Assembly: GCA_947174275.1 (NCBI GenBank)
Contig: CAMWIJ010000011.1
Location: 1 to 57,705, forward strand
Direction: 5' to 3'
From: an uncultured Muribaculaceae bacterium
GTDB lineage: Bacteria; Bacteroidota; Bacteroidia; Bacteroidales; Muribaculaceae
Length of the DNA: 57,705 nt
A program made the position numbers and the translations under genes. Numbering within the stretch: position 1 is the stretch's first letter; every line of letters begins with the position of its first letter. The notes beneath the pieces are model-generated. The model ran no database searches and was not told the origin of the DNA. It was given only the letters and a program-made list of their open reading frames with translations. Shown here in pieces: positions 33,733-41,776 of the stretch.

Positions 33733-34789
33733 AATGTACAGGCTACTTGGCGACAACTTCCGATATGTAGCCACTTATTCACGGAAGAATGAAGATCTTA
33801 AGGGTGGGAGTAATTATAGCGAGCGCCCTTACTGTTTGTTTGCTGCAGAAGATGTCAATGCCACAGAAGAGGCTCACAGACTTAATCGTGAGTCAGATGT
33901 CTGTGTTTATGGTGCCGGCAACCTTGATTGGGAACGCGAACGAGCCAAAACCGGGAAGTTATCTTTCGAGATAAGCGAGCGTTGGTTCAAACGTGGTTTT
34001 ATTAATATTCTTTCACCCCGATTAATTAAATGGTGGTGGTTGTATCAGACCAAGCTTAGAAAGAATCCATTTTATACTCTATGCGCAAGCGGTTACACCG
34101 CGTCTGACCGTGCACGACTGTTTACATTCAGGAACCGTTGCTATAAATGGGGATATTTTACAGCATTGCCGGTTTCTGAACTGCCGGTCAATAAAAATAA
34201 TATCATCCAGATAATGTGGTGCGCACGACTGATTTCCTGGAAACATCCCGAACAGCCTTTACAGTTAGCCGAAAAGTTGAAAAACGACGGATATAATTTT
34301 CATATAAATATCGTCGGAGACGGTGAAATGCACTTGCAATTGGAAAATCTTATTTCAACATATAAGATTGACGATTATGTAACTCTGCATGGTAATCTTC
34401 CAAACGAGAAAGTATTGGACTTAATGCGGAATAATGATATCTTTCTATTCACATCAGATCGTTCTGAAGGCTGGGGCGCAGTAGTCAATGAGGCTATGTC
34501 ATCAGAGTGTTGTGTCGTTGCCAACGAAGCAATCGGAGCAACGCCATATCTTATAAAAGAACAGGAAACGGGATTAACGTATAACGGTTCAGTCGAATCT
34601 TTATACTCTCAGGTAAAATATCTTCTCGACCATCAGGAAGATTGCAAGCGCATCGGAGAGAATTCCCGTCGATATATTCAACAGATATGGTCTCCGGAAA
34701 GTGCTGCACATTCTTTGTTAACTCTAATTTCGGATATTTCATCCGGCAATGATACTTCTATAAAAGAGGGGCCCTGCTCAAAAGCATGA
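33674..34789 (+). CDS. Glycosyltransferase family 4
   Basis: A 371-residue GT-B enzyme beginning KVTFFINYLNHHQAPVADEMY, a start often seen in Bacteroidetes capsule GT4 enzymes. The ATG lies 59 bases inside the polymerase gene, an unusually long overlap in another frame. The donor domain has MWCARLISWKHPEQPLQLAEKL, INIVGDGEMHLQLENL, VTLHGNLPNEKVLDLM and SDRSEGWGAVVNEAMSSECCVV, with the EX7E pair at Glu (SEGWG) and Glu (NEAM). It should add one sugar to the lipid-linked unit. Specificity is unknown. Confidence 0.87.
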   Translation: MKVTFFINYLNHHQAPVADEMYRLLGDNFRYVATYSRKNEDLKGGSNYSERPYCLFAAEDVNATEEAHRLNRESDVCVYGAGNLDWERERAKTGKLSFEISERWFKRGFINILSPRLIKWWWLYQTKLRKNPFYTLCASGYTASDRARLFTFRNRCYKWGYFTALPVSELPVNKNNIIQIMWCARLISWKHPEQPLQLAEKLKNDGYNFHINIVGDGEMHLQLENLISTYKIDDYVTLHGNLPNEKVLDLMRNNDIFLFTSDRSEGWGAVVNEAMSSECCVVANEAIGATPYLIKEQETGLTYNGSVESLYSQVKYLLDHQEDCKRIGENSRRYIQQIWSPESAAHSLLTLISDISSGNDTSIKEGPCSKA

Positions 34790-34793
34790 AATT

Positions 34794-35810
34794 ATGGATA
34801 AACCTATATTAATTGACGCGTTATATATCAACATGGGTGGCGCTTTTATGATATTGAATCACCTCGTAGACTGTTTAGTGTCCCGGAATGTTAAATTCGT
34901 ATTGCTCAAGGACAACCGTTGCCCTAAGTTACACTCGGAAGATGATATCCCTCAAACAGTTGTCATGCAGGCTTCCGAACGCTCAAGATGCAAATATTAC
35001 AAAAAACATCGGAATGATTTCAGTAAAATATTGAGTCTATGCAATATACCACCGACAATCAAGATGCCGGCACCTGTCTTTACATACATTCACAATGTCA
35101 GTTTGCTTAAAATCCCTCGGACTACGACCTTTAAACAAAGTTTAAAAAATCGCCTGAAACGTGCTTACATACGTCATTATGCAAAAAACACTGATGCCTG
35201 GATAGTGCAGACTGACAATACAGCAAACCTTGTCAACAAATATATCAACCGACGTCAGCTTCCGGTGGACATATTCCCATTTTATCATATTCCGAATGAT
35301 ATCAACCGAACGCCCGTCAATGAACGTAGCGATTATGTATTTATCGGCGAATACACAGGAGCAAAAGGTCATGAATACTTGATCGAAGCGTGGCAAATTC
35401 TGGCAAAGAAAGGTATTTTCCCGATATTGCATCTCACCTGTAATGCGCAGAATGTTATTCCATTAATTAATCTGGCAAAAAGAAGTGGTGCCAAAATAGA
35501 AAATCACGGATATGTAAGTGTTGAGAAGGTAGTAGAATTATATAACAAATCTAAAGCTACCGTATATCCGTCGCTCAATGAGAGTCTTGGGCTCGGAATT
35601 GTTGAAGCGGCGTCGGCGGGCTGTGATGTCATAGGCTGTGACTTACCGTATACCCGCTCTGTATGTAAACCATCAGAAGTGTTTTCTCCTTGTGACGCCC
35701 AATCAATTGCGGATGCTGTAGAACGATATGAAAAATCAGACTCTCCCAAAACAATATTGCAGATTAAAGACCGGGCAAATGAATTAATTAACAAATTAAC
35801 AAAGATATAA
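34794..35810 (+). CDS. Glycosyltransferase family 4
   Basis: A 338-residue GT-B protein starting DKPILIDALYINMGGAFMILNHLVD, a pattern found in capsule GT4 enzymes of gut Bacteroidetes. Donor-domain features are YVFIGEYTGAKGHEYLIEAW (residues about 182-201), KIENHGYVSVEKVVELYNKSKATVYPSLNESLGLGIVEAASAGCDVIG (in outline), with the EX7E-type motif NESLGLGIVEA. It starts 4 bases after the preceding GT4 gene. The sugar donor and acceptor are unknown. Confidence 0.85.
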   Translation: MDKPILIDALYINMGGAFMILNHLVDCLVSRNVKFVLLKDNRCPKLHSEDDIPQTVVMQASERSRCKYYKKHRNDFSKILSLCNIPPTIKMPAPVFTYIHNVSLLKIPRTTTFKQSLKNRLKRAYIRHYAKNTDAWIVQTDNTANLVNKYINRRQLPVDIFPFYHIPNDINRTPVNERSDYVFIGEYTGAKGHEYLIEAWQILAKKGIFPILHLTCNAQNVIPLINLAKRSGAKIENHGYVSVEKVVELYNKSKATVYPSLNESLGLGIVEAASAGCDVIGCDLPYTRSVCKPSEVFSPCDAQSIADAVERYEKSDSPKTILQIKDRANELINKLTKI

Positions 35811-35813
35811 ATC

Positions 35814-36356
35814 ATGTACGAACCTGTTCAGACTACTCCTTTTAGTTTTGGATATAAATTAAAATCACGGTTATGGAACCTTGTGAATAGTACACTCTTT
35901 CGATGGTCACCTTTTTTCCTGAGAAAATATCGTGTGGCACTGGTAAGAATGTTCGGAGGGAAAATAGATTGGACATCTTCATTATCCGCAAAAGCGACTA
36001 TAATAGACCCATGGAATTTAACAATGGGATATCAATCGAGTTTAGGAGATTATGCCTATGCATTATGTCATAACAAAGTCGTTATAGGTTCGAAAAGTTG
36101 CATCGGACGTGGAGTTTGTCTGTTGACAGGATCTCACGACATTAATTCATGTCATTTTGAAATGATTACCGATCCTATAGAAATTGGCGACTGCGTATGG
36201 GTAGCGACAAACAGCACCATATTAAAAGGGGTAAAAATTTCAGAAGGCGCAGTTATTGGAGCCGAGTCTTTAGTTACTGACAATGTAGCTCCGTGGACTG
36301 TAGTTGGAGGCAATCCCGCCAAGTTTATCAAAAAACGTATAATTAAAAATGCTTGA
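35814..36356 (+). CDS. WcaF-like beta-helix acetyltransferase
   Basis: A 180-residue hexapeptide-repeat acetyltransferase. The N-terminus (FSFGYKLKSRLWNLVNSTLF and WSPFFLRKYRVALVRMFGGKI) matches the WcaF family of colanic acid acetyltransferases. It has SLGDYAYALCHNKVVIGSKSCIG, the catalytic His in LLTGSHDINSC (about residue 104), DCVWVATNSTILKGVKISEGAVIG and GGNPAKFIKKR. It lies 3 bases after the preceding GT4 gene and overlaps the next gene by 8 bases. It presumably O-acetylates a capsule sugar. There is no homopolymer tract, in contrast to the two beta-helix enzymes nearer the promoter. Confidence 0.9.
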   Translation: MYEPVQTTPFSFGYKLKSRLWNLVNSTLFRWSPFFLRKYRVALVRMFGGKIDWTSSLSAKATIIDPWNLTMGYQSSLGDYAYALCHNKVVIGSKSCIGRGVCLLTGSHDINSCHFEMITDPIEIGDCVWVATNSTILKGVKISEGAVIGAESLVTDNVAPWTVVGGNPAKFIKKRIIKNA

Positions 36357-37254
36357 TCTCTCAGTAATAATCCTGACATACAACGAAGAGTTACATATAC
36401 GCCGTTGTATCGAAAATATTTTGCCGATAGCAAAAGAGATTTTCATAATCGACAGTTTCTCGACTGATAAAACACTTGAGATAGCCAAGGAATATAACAA
36501 CGTGCATATTCTTCAAAACAAATGGGAGAATAATTACGCGAAGCAGTTCAACTGGGGGCTTGAAAACGCAGATATTAAAACAAAATGGGTTCTCCGGCTT
36601 GATGCAGATGAATATCTTTCACCTGAGCTGATAGATGAATTATCGCAAACTTTGCCTAATCTTACCGATAATTATACGGGGATTGTATTTCCACGACGAA
36701 CAGTTTTCCTTGGCCGCACAATTCGCAGGGGAATGCCTGCTGTCAAATTATTACGTATTTTTCAATACGGGAAAGCCTCATGTGAAGTCCGTATGATGGA
36801 TGAACATATACAGCTCAATGAGGGAGATGCCATTGAACTAAAGAATGAATTCGTTGATGATAATCTTAATAATCTAAGCTGGTGGACTCAAAAACATGTC
36901 GGATATGCAATTCGTGAAGCAGTCGATCTGCTTGACATGGAATATGATTTAACCGGGTCGGCAAAAAATGATGAAATCATTAAACTCAATTCTCAAGCGA
37001 TAAAGAAGCGTAAACGTAAACATAGCTATTCGCAAAAACCATTATTCTGGCGTTCATTTGCTTATTTCATATACAGATATTTCTTTAAACTTGGATTTCT
37101 TGAAGGTAAAGAAGGCTTTTTGTGGCATTTTCTTCAAGGTTGGTGGTATCGAACATTGGTTGATGCAAAAGTATATGAAATCAAACGAAAAAGCGAAGGC
37201 AATCGTGAACAGATCAGGACTATCTTAAAAGAAGAATATAATATAAATATATGA
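36349..37254 (+). CDS. Glycosyltransferase family 2 (WaaE/KdtX-like)
   Basis: A 301-residue GT-A enzyme. It begins DLSVIILTYNEELHIRRCIENI, followed by IFIIDSFSTDKT (about residues 34-45) and WVLRLDADEYLSPEL with the DXD site (Asp-Ala-Asp near 83-85). GRTIRRGMPAVKLLRIFQYGKASCE and a C-terminal region with FLEGKEGFLWHFLQGWWYR are characteristic of the WaaE/KdtX-like GT2 group in Bacteroidetes capsule clusters. The C-terminal part (about 225-265) is aromatic and may touch the membrane. It starts 8 bases inside the WcaF-like gene. Confidence 0.88.
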   Translation: MLDLSVIILTYNEELHIRRCIENILPIAKEIFIIDSFSTDKTLEIAKEYNNVHILQNKWENNYAKQFNWGLENADIKTKWVLRLDADEYLSPELIDELSQTLPNLTDNYTGIVFPRRTVFLGRTIRRGMPAVKLLRIFQYGKASCEVRMMDEHIQLNEGDAIELKNEFVDDNLNNLSWWTQKHVGYAIREAVDLLDMEYDLTGSAKNDEIIKLNSQAIKKRKRKHSYSQKPLFWRSFAYFIYRYFFKLGFLEGKEGFLWHFLQGWWYRTLVDAKVYEIKRKSEGNREQIRTILKEEYNINI

Positions 37255-37280
37255 AGTGTTATAATCGTTTTTAACACTTC
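37253..37280 (+). terminator. Small stem-loop between two GT2 genes
   Basis: GAAGTGTTA (37253-37261), a 10-base loop, TAACACTTC (37272-37280). It starts at the stop of the GT2 gene. The T content after it is weak, so it may be an attenuator or processing site inside the operon rather than a true end. Confidence 0.35.
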
Positions 37281-37306
37281 TTATTCTGATTTATTGCCCT
37301 ACGAAA

Positions 37307-38092
37307 ATGAAGATTTCGATAATAACAGCAGCATATAACAGTGCCTCTACACTTGGAGACACGATGCACAGTGTATTATCCCAAAGCTACGGAGACTGGG
37401 AGCATATCGTTGTTGACGGAGGTTCAAAGGATGGTACACCTGAACTGATACGTGACTTAGAACCTCGCTATGGCGGACGCCTCCGCTGGATCAGCGAGCC
37501 GGATCACGGTATCTATGATGCCATGAACAAGGGGATTGCTATGGCTACCGGTGATGTCATCGGTATTCTGAACTCTGATGATTTCTATACCTCAGATACA
37601 ATACTTGAGACAGTGGCACGTGAGTTTGAAGACAAAGATATCGATGCAGTATATGGTGACATCCATTTTGTCAATGACGATAATCTCACCAAGTGCGTCA
37701 GATATTATTCCTCCAAATCATTCCGTCCGTGGAAGATGAGAATGGGTTTCATGCCCGCCCACCCTTCATTCTATTGCAAGAGAGAGATTTATAATAACTA
37801 CGGAAGTTTTGACCTCGGGTTCAAAATTGGATCGGACTTCGAAAATCTGCTACGTCTGATTTATGTAAATAAGATTACTACAAAATATATTCCGTTTGAT
37901 TTTGTAACCATGCGTACGGGAGGAGCTTCTACCTCAGGAGTAAGTAGCCATAAACAGATATCAAAAGATATCGTGGCAGCCCTTCGTAAGAATAATGTGT
38001 GGTCTAATTCATTTATAGTCTCTCTCAGATTTCCAATTAAGTTATCAGAAATGATGATATCCCGATTATTTAAAACCAGTTACCTTAAATAA
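37307..38092 (+). CDS. Glycosyltransferase family 2 (WcaE-like)
   Basis: A 261-residue GT-A enzyme. The motifs are KISIITAAYNSASTLGDTMHS, HIVVDGGSKDGT (about residues 35-46), SEPDHGIYDAMNKGIAMATGDVIGILNSDDFY with the metal-binding NSDD near 75-78, and MPAHPSFYCKREIYNNYGSFD, all typical of the WcaE/PssE-like GT2 subgroup common near the end of Bacteroidetes capsule operons. It starts after a 52-base gap containing a stem-loop and ends 2 bases before the fusion gene that follows. Confidence 0.9.
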   Translation: MKISIITAAYNSASTLGDTMHSVLSQSYGDWEHIVVDGGSKDGTPELIRDLEPRYGGRLRWISEPDHGIYDAMNKGIAMATGDVIGILNSDDFYTSDTILETVAREFEDKDIDAVYGDIHFVNDDNLTKCVRYYSSKSFRPWKMRMGFMPAHPSFYCKREIYNNYGSFDLGFKIGSDFENLLRLIYVNKITTKYIPFDFVTMRTGGASTSGVSSHKQISKDIVAALRKNNVWSNSFIVSLRFPIKLSEMMISRLFKTSYLK

Positions 38093-38094
38093 TA

Positions 38095-39252
38095 ATGGAA
38101 AATAGAAAAAAAGTATTTGTTTCCGGGTGTTATGACATGCTTCATTCCGGGCATGTGGCATTTTTCAAGGAAGCGTCACAATATGGAGATCTGTATGTAG
38201 GCATCGGTTCCGACTCTACAATAGAAGGTCTTAAAAATCGAAAAACAGTCTATTCGGAGAAGGAGCGGCTGTATATGGTCAAGGCAATTAGATATGTAAC
38301 CGATGCATTTATCAACACGGGATCAGGTATGCTTGACTTCTTAGATACTTTGGATATTGTAAAGCCTGATATTTTCGTAGTCAATTCCGATGGCGGCAGT
38401 GATGTAAAACGAAAGTTATGCATGGAGCGCGGCATACAGTATGTTGAATTGGAACGAGTTCCCGATGCAGGTCTTGATGCTCGCTCTACGACATCACTGC
38501 GTCAGAGCGTAAAATGCCATATTCCGTATCGAATTGATTTAGCCGGCACCTGGATAGATCAACCTTATGTATCGGAACATGGCTACGGATGGGCACTGAC
38601 TGTCTCCATAGAACCCAACCACGAATTTATTGAACGTGGAGGCATGTCAACATCCACCCGTAATGCGGCAAAAAAAATATGGCCATACGAACTTCCCAAC
38701 TATAATGAGGAGATGCTTGCACGAATGCTGTTCTGCTTCGAGAACGAGCCGGAGAACAAGGGTCATATCTCAGGAGCTCAGGATGCTATCGGAATATGCC
38801 TTTCCGGTTTGAGCCGACATTATTATGACGGCCACTATTGGCCCTCTAAAATAGAGTCATGTCACGACGAGGATATTTTGGCGTGGCTTGAAGATCATAT
38901 CTGCCTTGTTGAGATGTTCCCGCGACGCGATGGTTGCTCGGTCGTTGAGAATAAGGATATAAATCCGGCTAAAGTTAAAAATCTCACATCAGCGGCCGAC
39001 CGTTGCTGGGACGCGATTATGGCACGTGATTTAGATGCATTTGCAGCAGCTTTTAGAGATTCATTCGAGGCTCAGATTGCCATGTTTCCAGCCATGATGC
39101 AACCTGGCGTACAGGAATATATAGACTGCTGGAAAGATCGGGCGATGGCCTGGAAAATGCTGGGTGCCGGTGGTGGCGGTCATCTGGCCCTTGTTGTTAA
39201 AGAGATTCCTGAAGATGCAATCAAGGTCAAAATCAGACGCCGATACTCATAA
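38095..39252 (+). CDS. Fusion of TagD/RfaE-like nucleotidyltransferase and GHMP-type sugar kinase
   Basis: A 385-residue protein with two domains. Residues about 1-140 are a cytidylyltransferase-fold domain: VFVSGCYDMLHSGHVAFFKEA with the nucleotide-binding HSGH (17-20), and RSTTSLR (130-136), the counterpart of the ISSTxIR motif. Residues about 141-385 resemble GHMP kinases of the HddA/Fkp kind: PYRIDLAGTWIDQPY (144-158), GHISGAQDAIG (223-233) in place of the usual GLGSSSA motif, and LGAGGGGHLALV (356-367). It would be expected to phosphorylate a sugar at C1 and activate it with a nucleotide, a salvage logic like Fkp or HldE but with a different pairing of folds. The motif-2 Ser is kept; substrate is unknown. 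It may be the donor-forming enzyme for one sugar of this capsule. Confidence 0.8.
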   Translation: MENRKKVFVSGCYDMLHSGHVAFFKEASQYGDLYVGIGSDSTIEGLKNRKTVYSEKERLYMVKAIRYVTDAFINTGSGMLDFLDTLDIVKPDIFVVNSDGGSDVKRKLCMERGIQYVELERVPDAGLDARSTTSLRQSVKCHIPYRIDLAGTWIDQPYVSEHGYGWALTVSIEPNHEFIERGGMSTSTRNAAKKIWPYELPNYNEEMLARMLFCFENEPENKGHISGAQDAIGICLSGLSRHYYDGHYWPSKIESCHDEDILAWLEDHICLVEMFPRRDGCSVVENKDINPAKVKNLTSAADRCWDAIMARDLDAFAAAFRDSFEAQIAMFPAMMQPGVQEYIDCWKDRAMAWKMLGAGGGGHLALVVKEIPEDAIKVKIRRRYS

Positions 39253-39291
39253 CATTAACTGATTGCAGTAAGTAATTGATTTGTACTATAT

Positions 39292-40236
39292 ATGAAACTT
39301 CTTATAACCGGAATACATGGATTTGTGGGGAGCAATCTTGTGGCCTCACTTAAAGACCGGCATGAGATTTACGGTCTTGACATCGTTACGCCTGACAAGG
39401 AGGGTGTGGTAAAGACTTATACGTGGGATGACCTTGACGCGGGTCGTGTGCCCGAAGCCGATGCCATCATACACCTTGCGGGTAAGGCTCACGACACCAA
39501 AAACAAGGCTGACGCCGAGATTTATTTCAAGGTCAACACCGGCCTAACGCAGAAAATCTATGACTACTATCTGACGTCGGATGCGGGTAAATTCATATTT
39601 TTCAGTTCGGTGAAGGCTGCCGCCGACAGTGTGGAGGGTGATATTCTCGACGAAAACATCACGCCCAAGCCTGTGGGTCCTTACGGCGAGAGCAAAATAA
39701 AGGCTGAGGAATACATACAGTCGAAATGGGATGCGGAAGGGAAGTCGACCTACATATTCCGGCCGTGCATGATACACGGTCCGGGCAACAAGGGTAATCT
39801 CAATCTGCTCCATTCGGTGATACGGCGTGGCATTCCGTGGCCTTTGGGCTCGTTTGACAATCTGCGGTCGTTCACCTCAATCGACAATCTGACGCATATC
39901 ATCGGCCGTTTGCTTGAGTCGGATGCGGCGACGGGCATATACAATATCGGCGATGACACTCCGCTGTCGACTAATGAGCTTATACGGCTGATGTGCGAGG
40001 CTTTGGGCAAGAAGCCGCGGATTTGGAACATGCCGCGGGGTCTGGTGCGCCTGATGGCGTCGACCGGCTCGTTACTGCATCTGCCGCTCAACAAGGAGCG
40101 TCTGCGGAAACTGACTGAGAATTATGTCGTGGACAACGGCAAAATCAAGCGTGCGCTCGATATCGAGAGTCTGCCTGTGAGTTCGGCCGACGGGATAAGG
40201 CACACTATCAGGCAATTCATAATTCATAATTCATAA
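39292..40236 (+). CDS. NAD-dependent epimerase/dehydratase (WbpV/WreQ-like 4-keto reductase)
   Basis: A 314-residue short-chain dehydrogenase. Nucleotide-binding GIHGFVGSNL is at residues 7-16, AIIHLAGKAHD follows, and the catalytic region is FFSSVKAAAD with GPYGESKIKAEEYI (Tyr-x3-Lys). PCMIHGPGNKGNL and RSFTSIDNLTHII are typical of the branch that acts on UDP-4-keto-6-deoxy-GlcNAc in capsule and O-antigen pathways (WbpV, WbpK). It is followed by a WbpL/WecA-like transferase and, two genes later, a FlaA1/WbpM-like dehydratase, the trio known to make and load UDP-QuiNAc or UDP-FucNAc. Base composition returns to the GC-richer chromosome type here. Its stop codon lies inside a heptamer repeat. 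Confidence 0.88.
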   Translation: MKLLITGIHGFVGSNLVASLKDRHEIYGLDIVTPDKEGVVKTYTWDDLDAGRVPEADAIIHLAGKAHDTKNKADAEIYFKVNTGLTQKIYDYYLTSDAGKFIFFSSVKAAADSVEGDILDENITPKPVGPYGESKIKAEEYIQSKWDAEGKSTYIFRPCMIHGPGNKGNLNLLHSVIRRGIPWPLGSFDNLRSFTSIDNLTHIIGRLLESDAATGIYNIGDDTPLSTNELIRLMCEALGKKPRIWNMPRGLVRLMASTGSLLHLPLNKERLRKLTENYVVDNGKIKRALDIESLPVSSADGIRHTIRQFIIHNS

Positions 40237-40238
40237 TT
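40214..40238 (+). repeat. AATTCAT heptamer tandem repeat across a stop codon
   Basis: Three AATTCAT units and part of a fourth. The last codons and the TAA stop of the epimerase gene fall inside the array. Because seven is not a multiple of three, a change in copy number would change the C-terminus. A T run follows (ATTTTTTT). Confidence 0.6.
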
Positions 40239-40258
40239 ATTTTTTTGAGTTAAGTCAG

Positions 40259-41233
40259 ATGGAATACGTAGTTATTGCTATAATATTGCTTGTTGCGGAG
40301 CTGGTATATTTCAGGATAGCCGACCGCTGCAACATCATAGACAAGCCGAATGAACGGAGCTCGCACACGAGGGTCACGCTGCGTGGCGGCGGGGTGATAT
40401 TTCTTATCGGGGCATGGATCTGGGTGGCGTTTTTCGGCATGCATTATGTGTGGTTCATGACCGGCCTGACGCTTATCGGGCTTGTAAGTTTTGCCGATGA
40501 CGTGCGCTCCACGCCCAATATCGTGCGTCTGGCGGTGCAGTTCACGGCCATGATGCTGATGTTTATCAATCTGGGGCTGTATTCGTCGACGACGTGGTGG
40601 CTGATCGTGCCGGCGCTGATTGTGTGCGTGGGCATCATCAACGCCTACAACTTCATGGATGGCATCAACGGTATCACCGGGTGCTACTCTCTGGCGGTGA
40701 TAGCACCCCTCGCCTATCTTAACCGTGATATCCATTTTGTGGATGAGAGCCTTCTGGCGGTGACGGCGCTGAGCGCGGGAGTGTTTCTGGTATTCAATTT
40801 CAGGAAGAAGGCCAAATGTTTTGCGGGCGACGTAGGGTCGGTGAGCATCGCGTTCATATTGCTTTTTGCTCTGGGACGCCTCGTGATGGCAACGGGCAAT
40901 CCGGTGTATCTTCTTTTTCTGGGAGTCTACGGAGCCGACACGGTTCTGACTATCGTGCACCGCATCAAGCTTGGCGAAAATCTGGGTGAGGCTCACCGCA
41001 AACATGCCTATCAGCTGATGTCAAACGAGCTCGGCATGCGCCACACGCTTGTGTCGGTCATCTACATGACAGTGCAGCTCGCCATCTCGTTCGGCCTTAC
41101 CGCGATAAGCGACACAACCGGCCAATGGATATATTTCTGCATGGTAATTGCAGTTCTTGCCATCGGTTATTTGGTGTTTATGAAAAAATTTTATTATCTT
41201 CACGAGCAATATCTACACTCAAGAAAACAATGA
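40259..41233 (+). CDS. Initiating glycosyl-1-phosphate transferase (WecA/WbpL-like, MraY family)
   Basis: A 324-residue polytopic enzyme with about ten hydrophobic segments. Signature parts are DKPNERSSHTRVTLRGGGVIFL (residues 28-49), SFADDVRSTPN (catalytic Asp-Asp in the first cytoplasmic loop), INAYNFMDGINGITG (about 127-141), GDVGSVSIAF and the late HRKHAYQLM with the sugar-recognition His cluster. It transfers an N-acetylhexosamine-1-phosphate from a UDP sugar to undecaprenyl phosphate, starting repeat-unit synthesis. Together with the adjacent epimerase it forms the conserved pair seen at the 3' end of many Bacteroides capsule loci. It overlaps the cupin gene by 4 bases. Confidence 0.92.
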   Translation: MEYVVIAIILLVAELVYFRIADRCNIIDKPNERSSHTRVTLRGGGVIFLIGAWIWVAFFGMHYVWFMTGLTLIGLVSFADDVRSTPNIVRLAVQFTAMMLMFINLGLYSSTTWWLIVPALIVCVGIINAYNFMDGINGITGCYSLAVIAPLAYLNRDIHFVDESLLAVTALSAGVFLVFNFRKKAKCFAGDVGSVSIAFILLFALGRLVMATGNPVYLLFLGVYGADTVLTIVHRIKLGENLGEAHRKHAYQLMSNELGMRHTLVSVIYMTVQLAISFGLTAISDTTGQWIYFCMVIAVLAIGYLVFMKKFYYLHEQYLHSRKQ

Positions 41234-41634
41234 ACACCATAATCGGCGAAACTATATTCGAAAGACTCCTTAAGGAGGCCGCGACAAACGCACGCCTACG
41301 CACAAACCACGATTTACGCAATTCGGAATCAGACACGTCGCAGCGGATGCTTAACGCGCTGACACCGGGCACGAAAGTGCCGGTGCACCGACATCTACAC
41401 AGCTCGGAGACGGTTGTGCTGCTGAAGGGGCGTATTGACGAAGTGTATTACGACAGCGCCGGCAACGAGACCGGACGGGTGGCGCTTGACGCCGACGGAG
41501 CGAACCGCGGAGTGCAGATCGCAGCCGGCCAGTGGCACACCATCGAGGTGCACGAGCCGTCGGTCATCATTGAAGTCAAAGACGGAGCATACGCACCACT
41601 TACCGCCGACGAACTACTCCAAGAGGGAGTCTGA
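41230..41634 (+). CDS. WbuC-family cupin protein
   Basis: A 134-residue protein from the ATG at 41230, overlapping the initiating transferase stop by 4 bases. It matches the small WbuC cupin family: SQRMLNALTPGTKVPVHRHLHSSETVVLLKGRIDEVYYD (in outline) with the metal-binding HRHLHSSET, and GVQIAAGQWHTIEVHEP with the second His. WbuC genes accompany N-acetylfucosamine-type O-antigen clusters in enterobacteria, but the biochemical role is not established to my knowledge. Its place between the WbpL-like and WbpM-like genes supports a link to 6-deoxy-HexNAc metabolism. A 142-base gap follows in which I see no clear signal. Confidence 0.85.
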   Translation: MNTIIGETIFERLLKEAATNARLRTNHDLRNSESDTSQRMLNALTPGTKVPVHRHLHSSETVVLLKGRIDEVYYDSAGNETGRVALDADGANRGVQIAAGQWHTIEVHEPSVIIEVKDGAYAPLTADELLQEGV

Positions 41635-41776
41635 ATTTAAATCCAAACACTCTCTAACACGATATCAATAAATCTCTCCCCAAGCCTTCTATTACCGAGG
41701 CATATCACATACATTTCCACACTTCTCGCTATTATCATTATCATCTCTTAACCTAATAATCTTACTACGGAATAAT

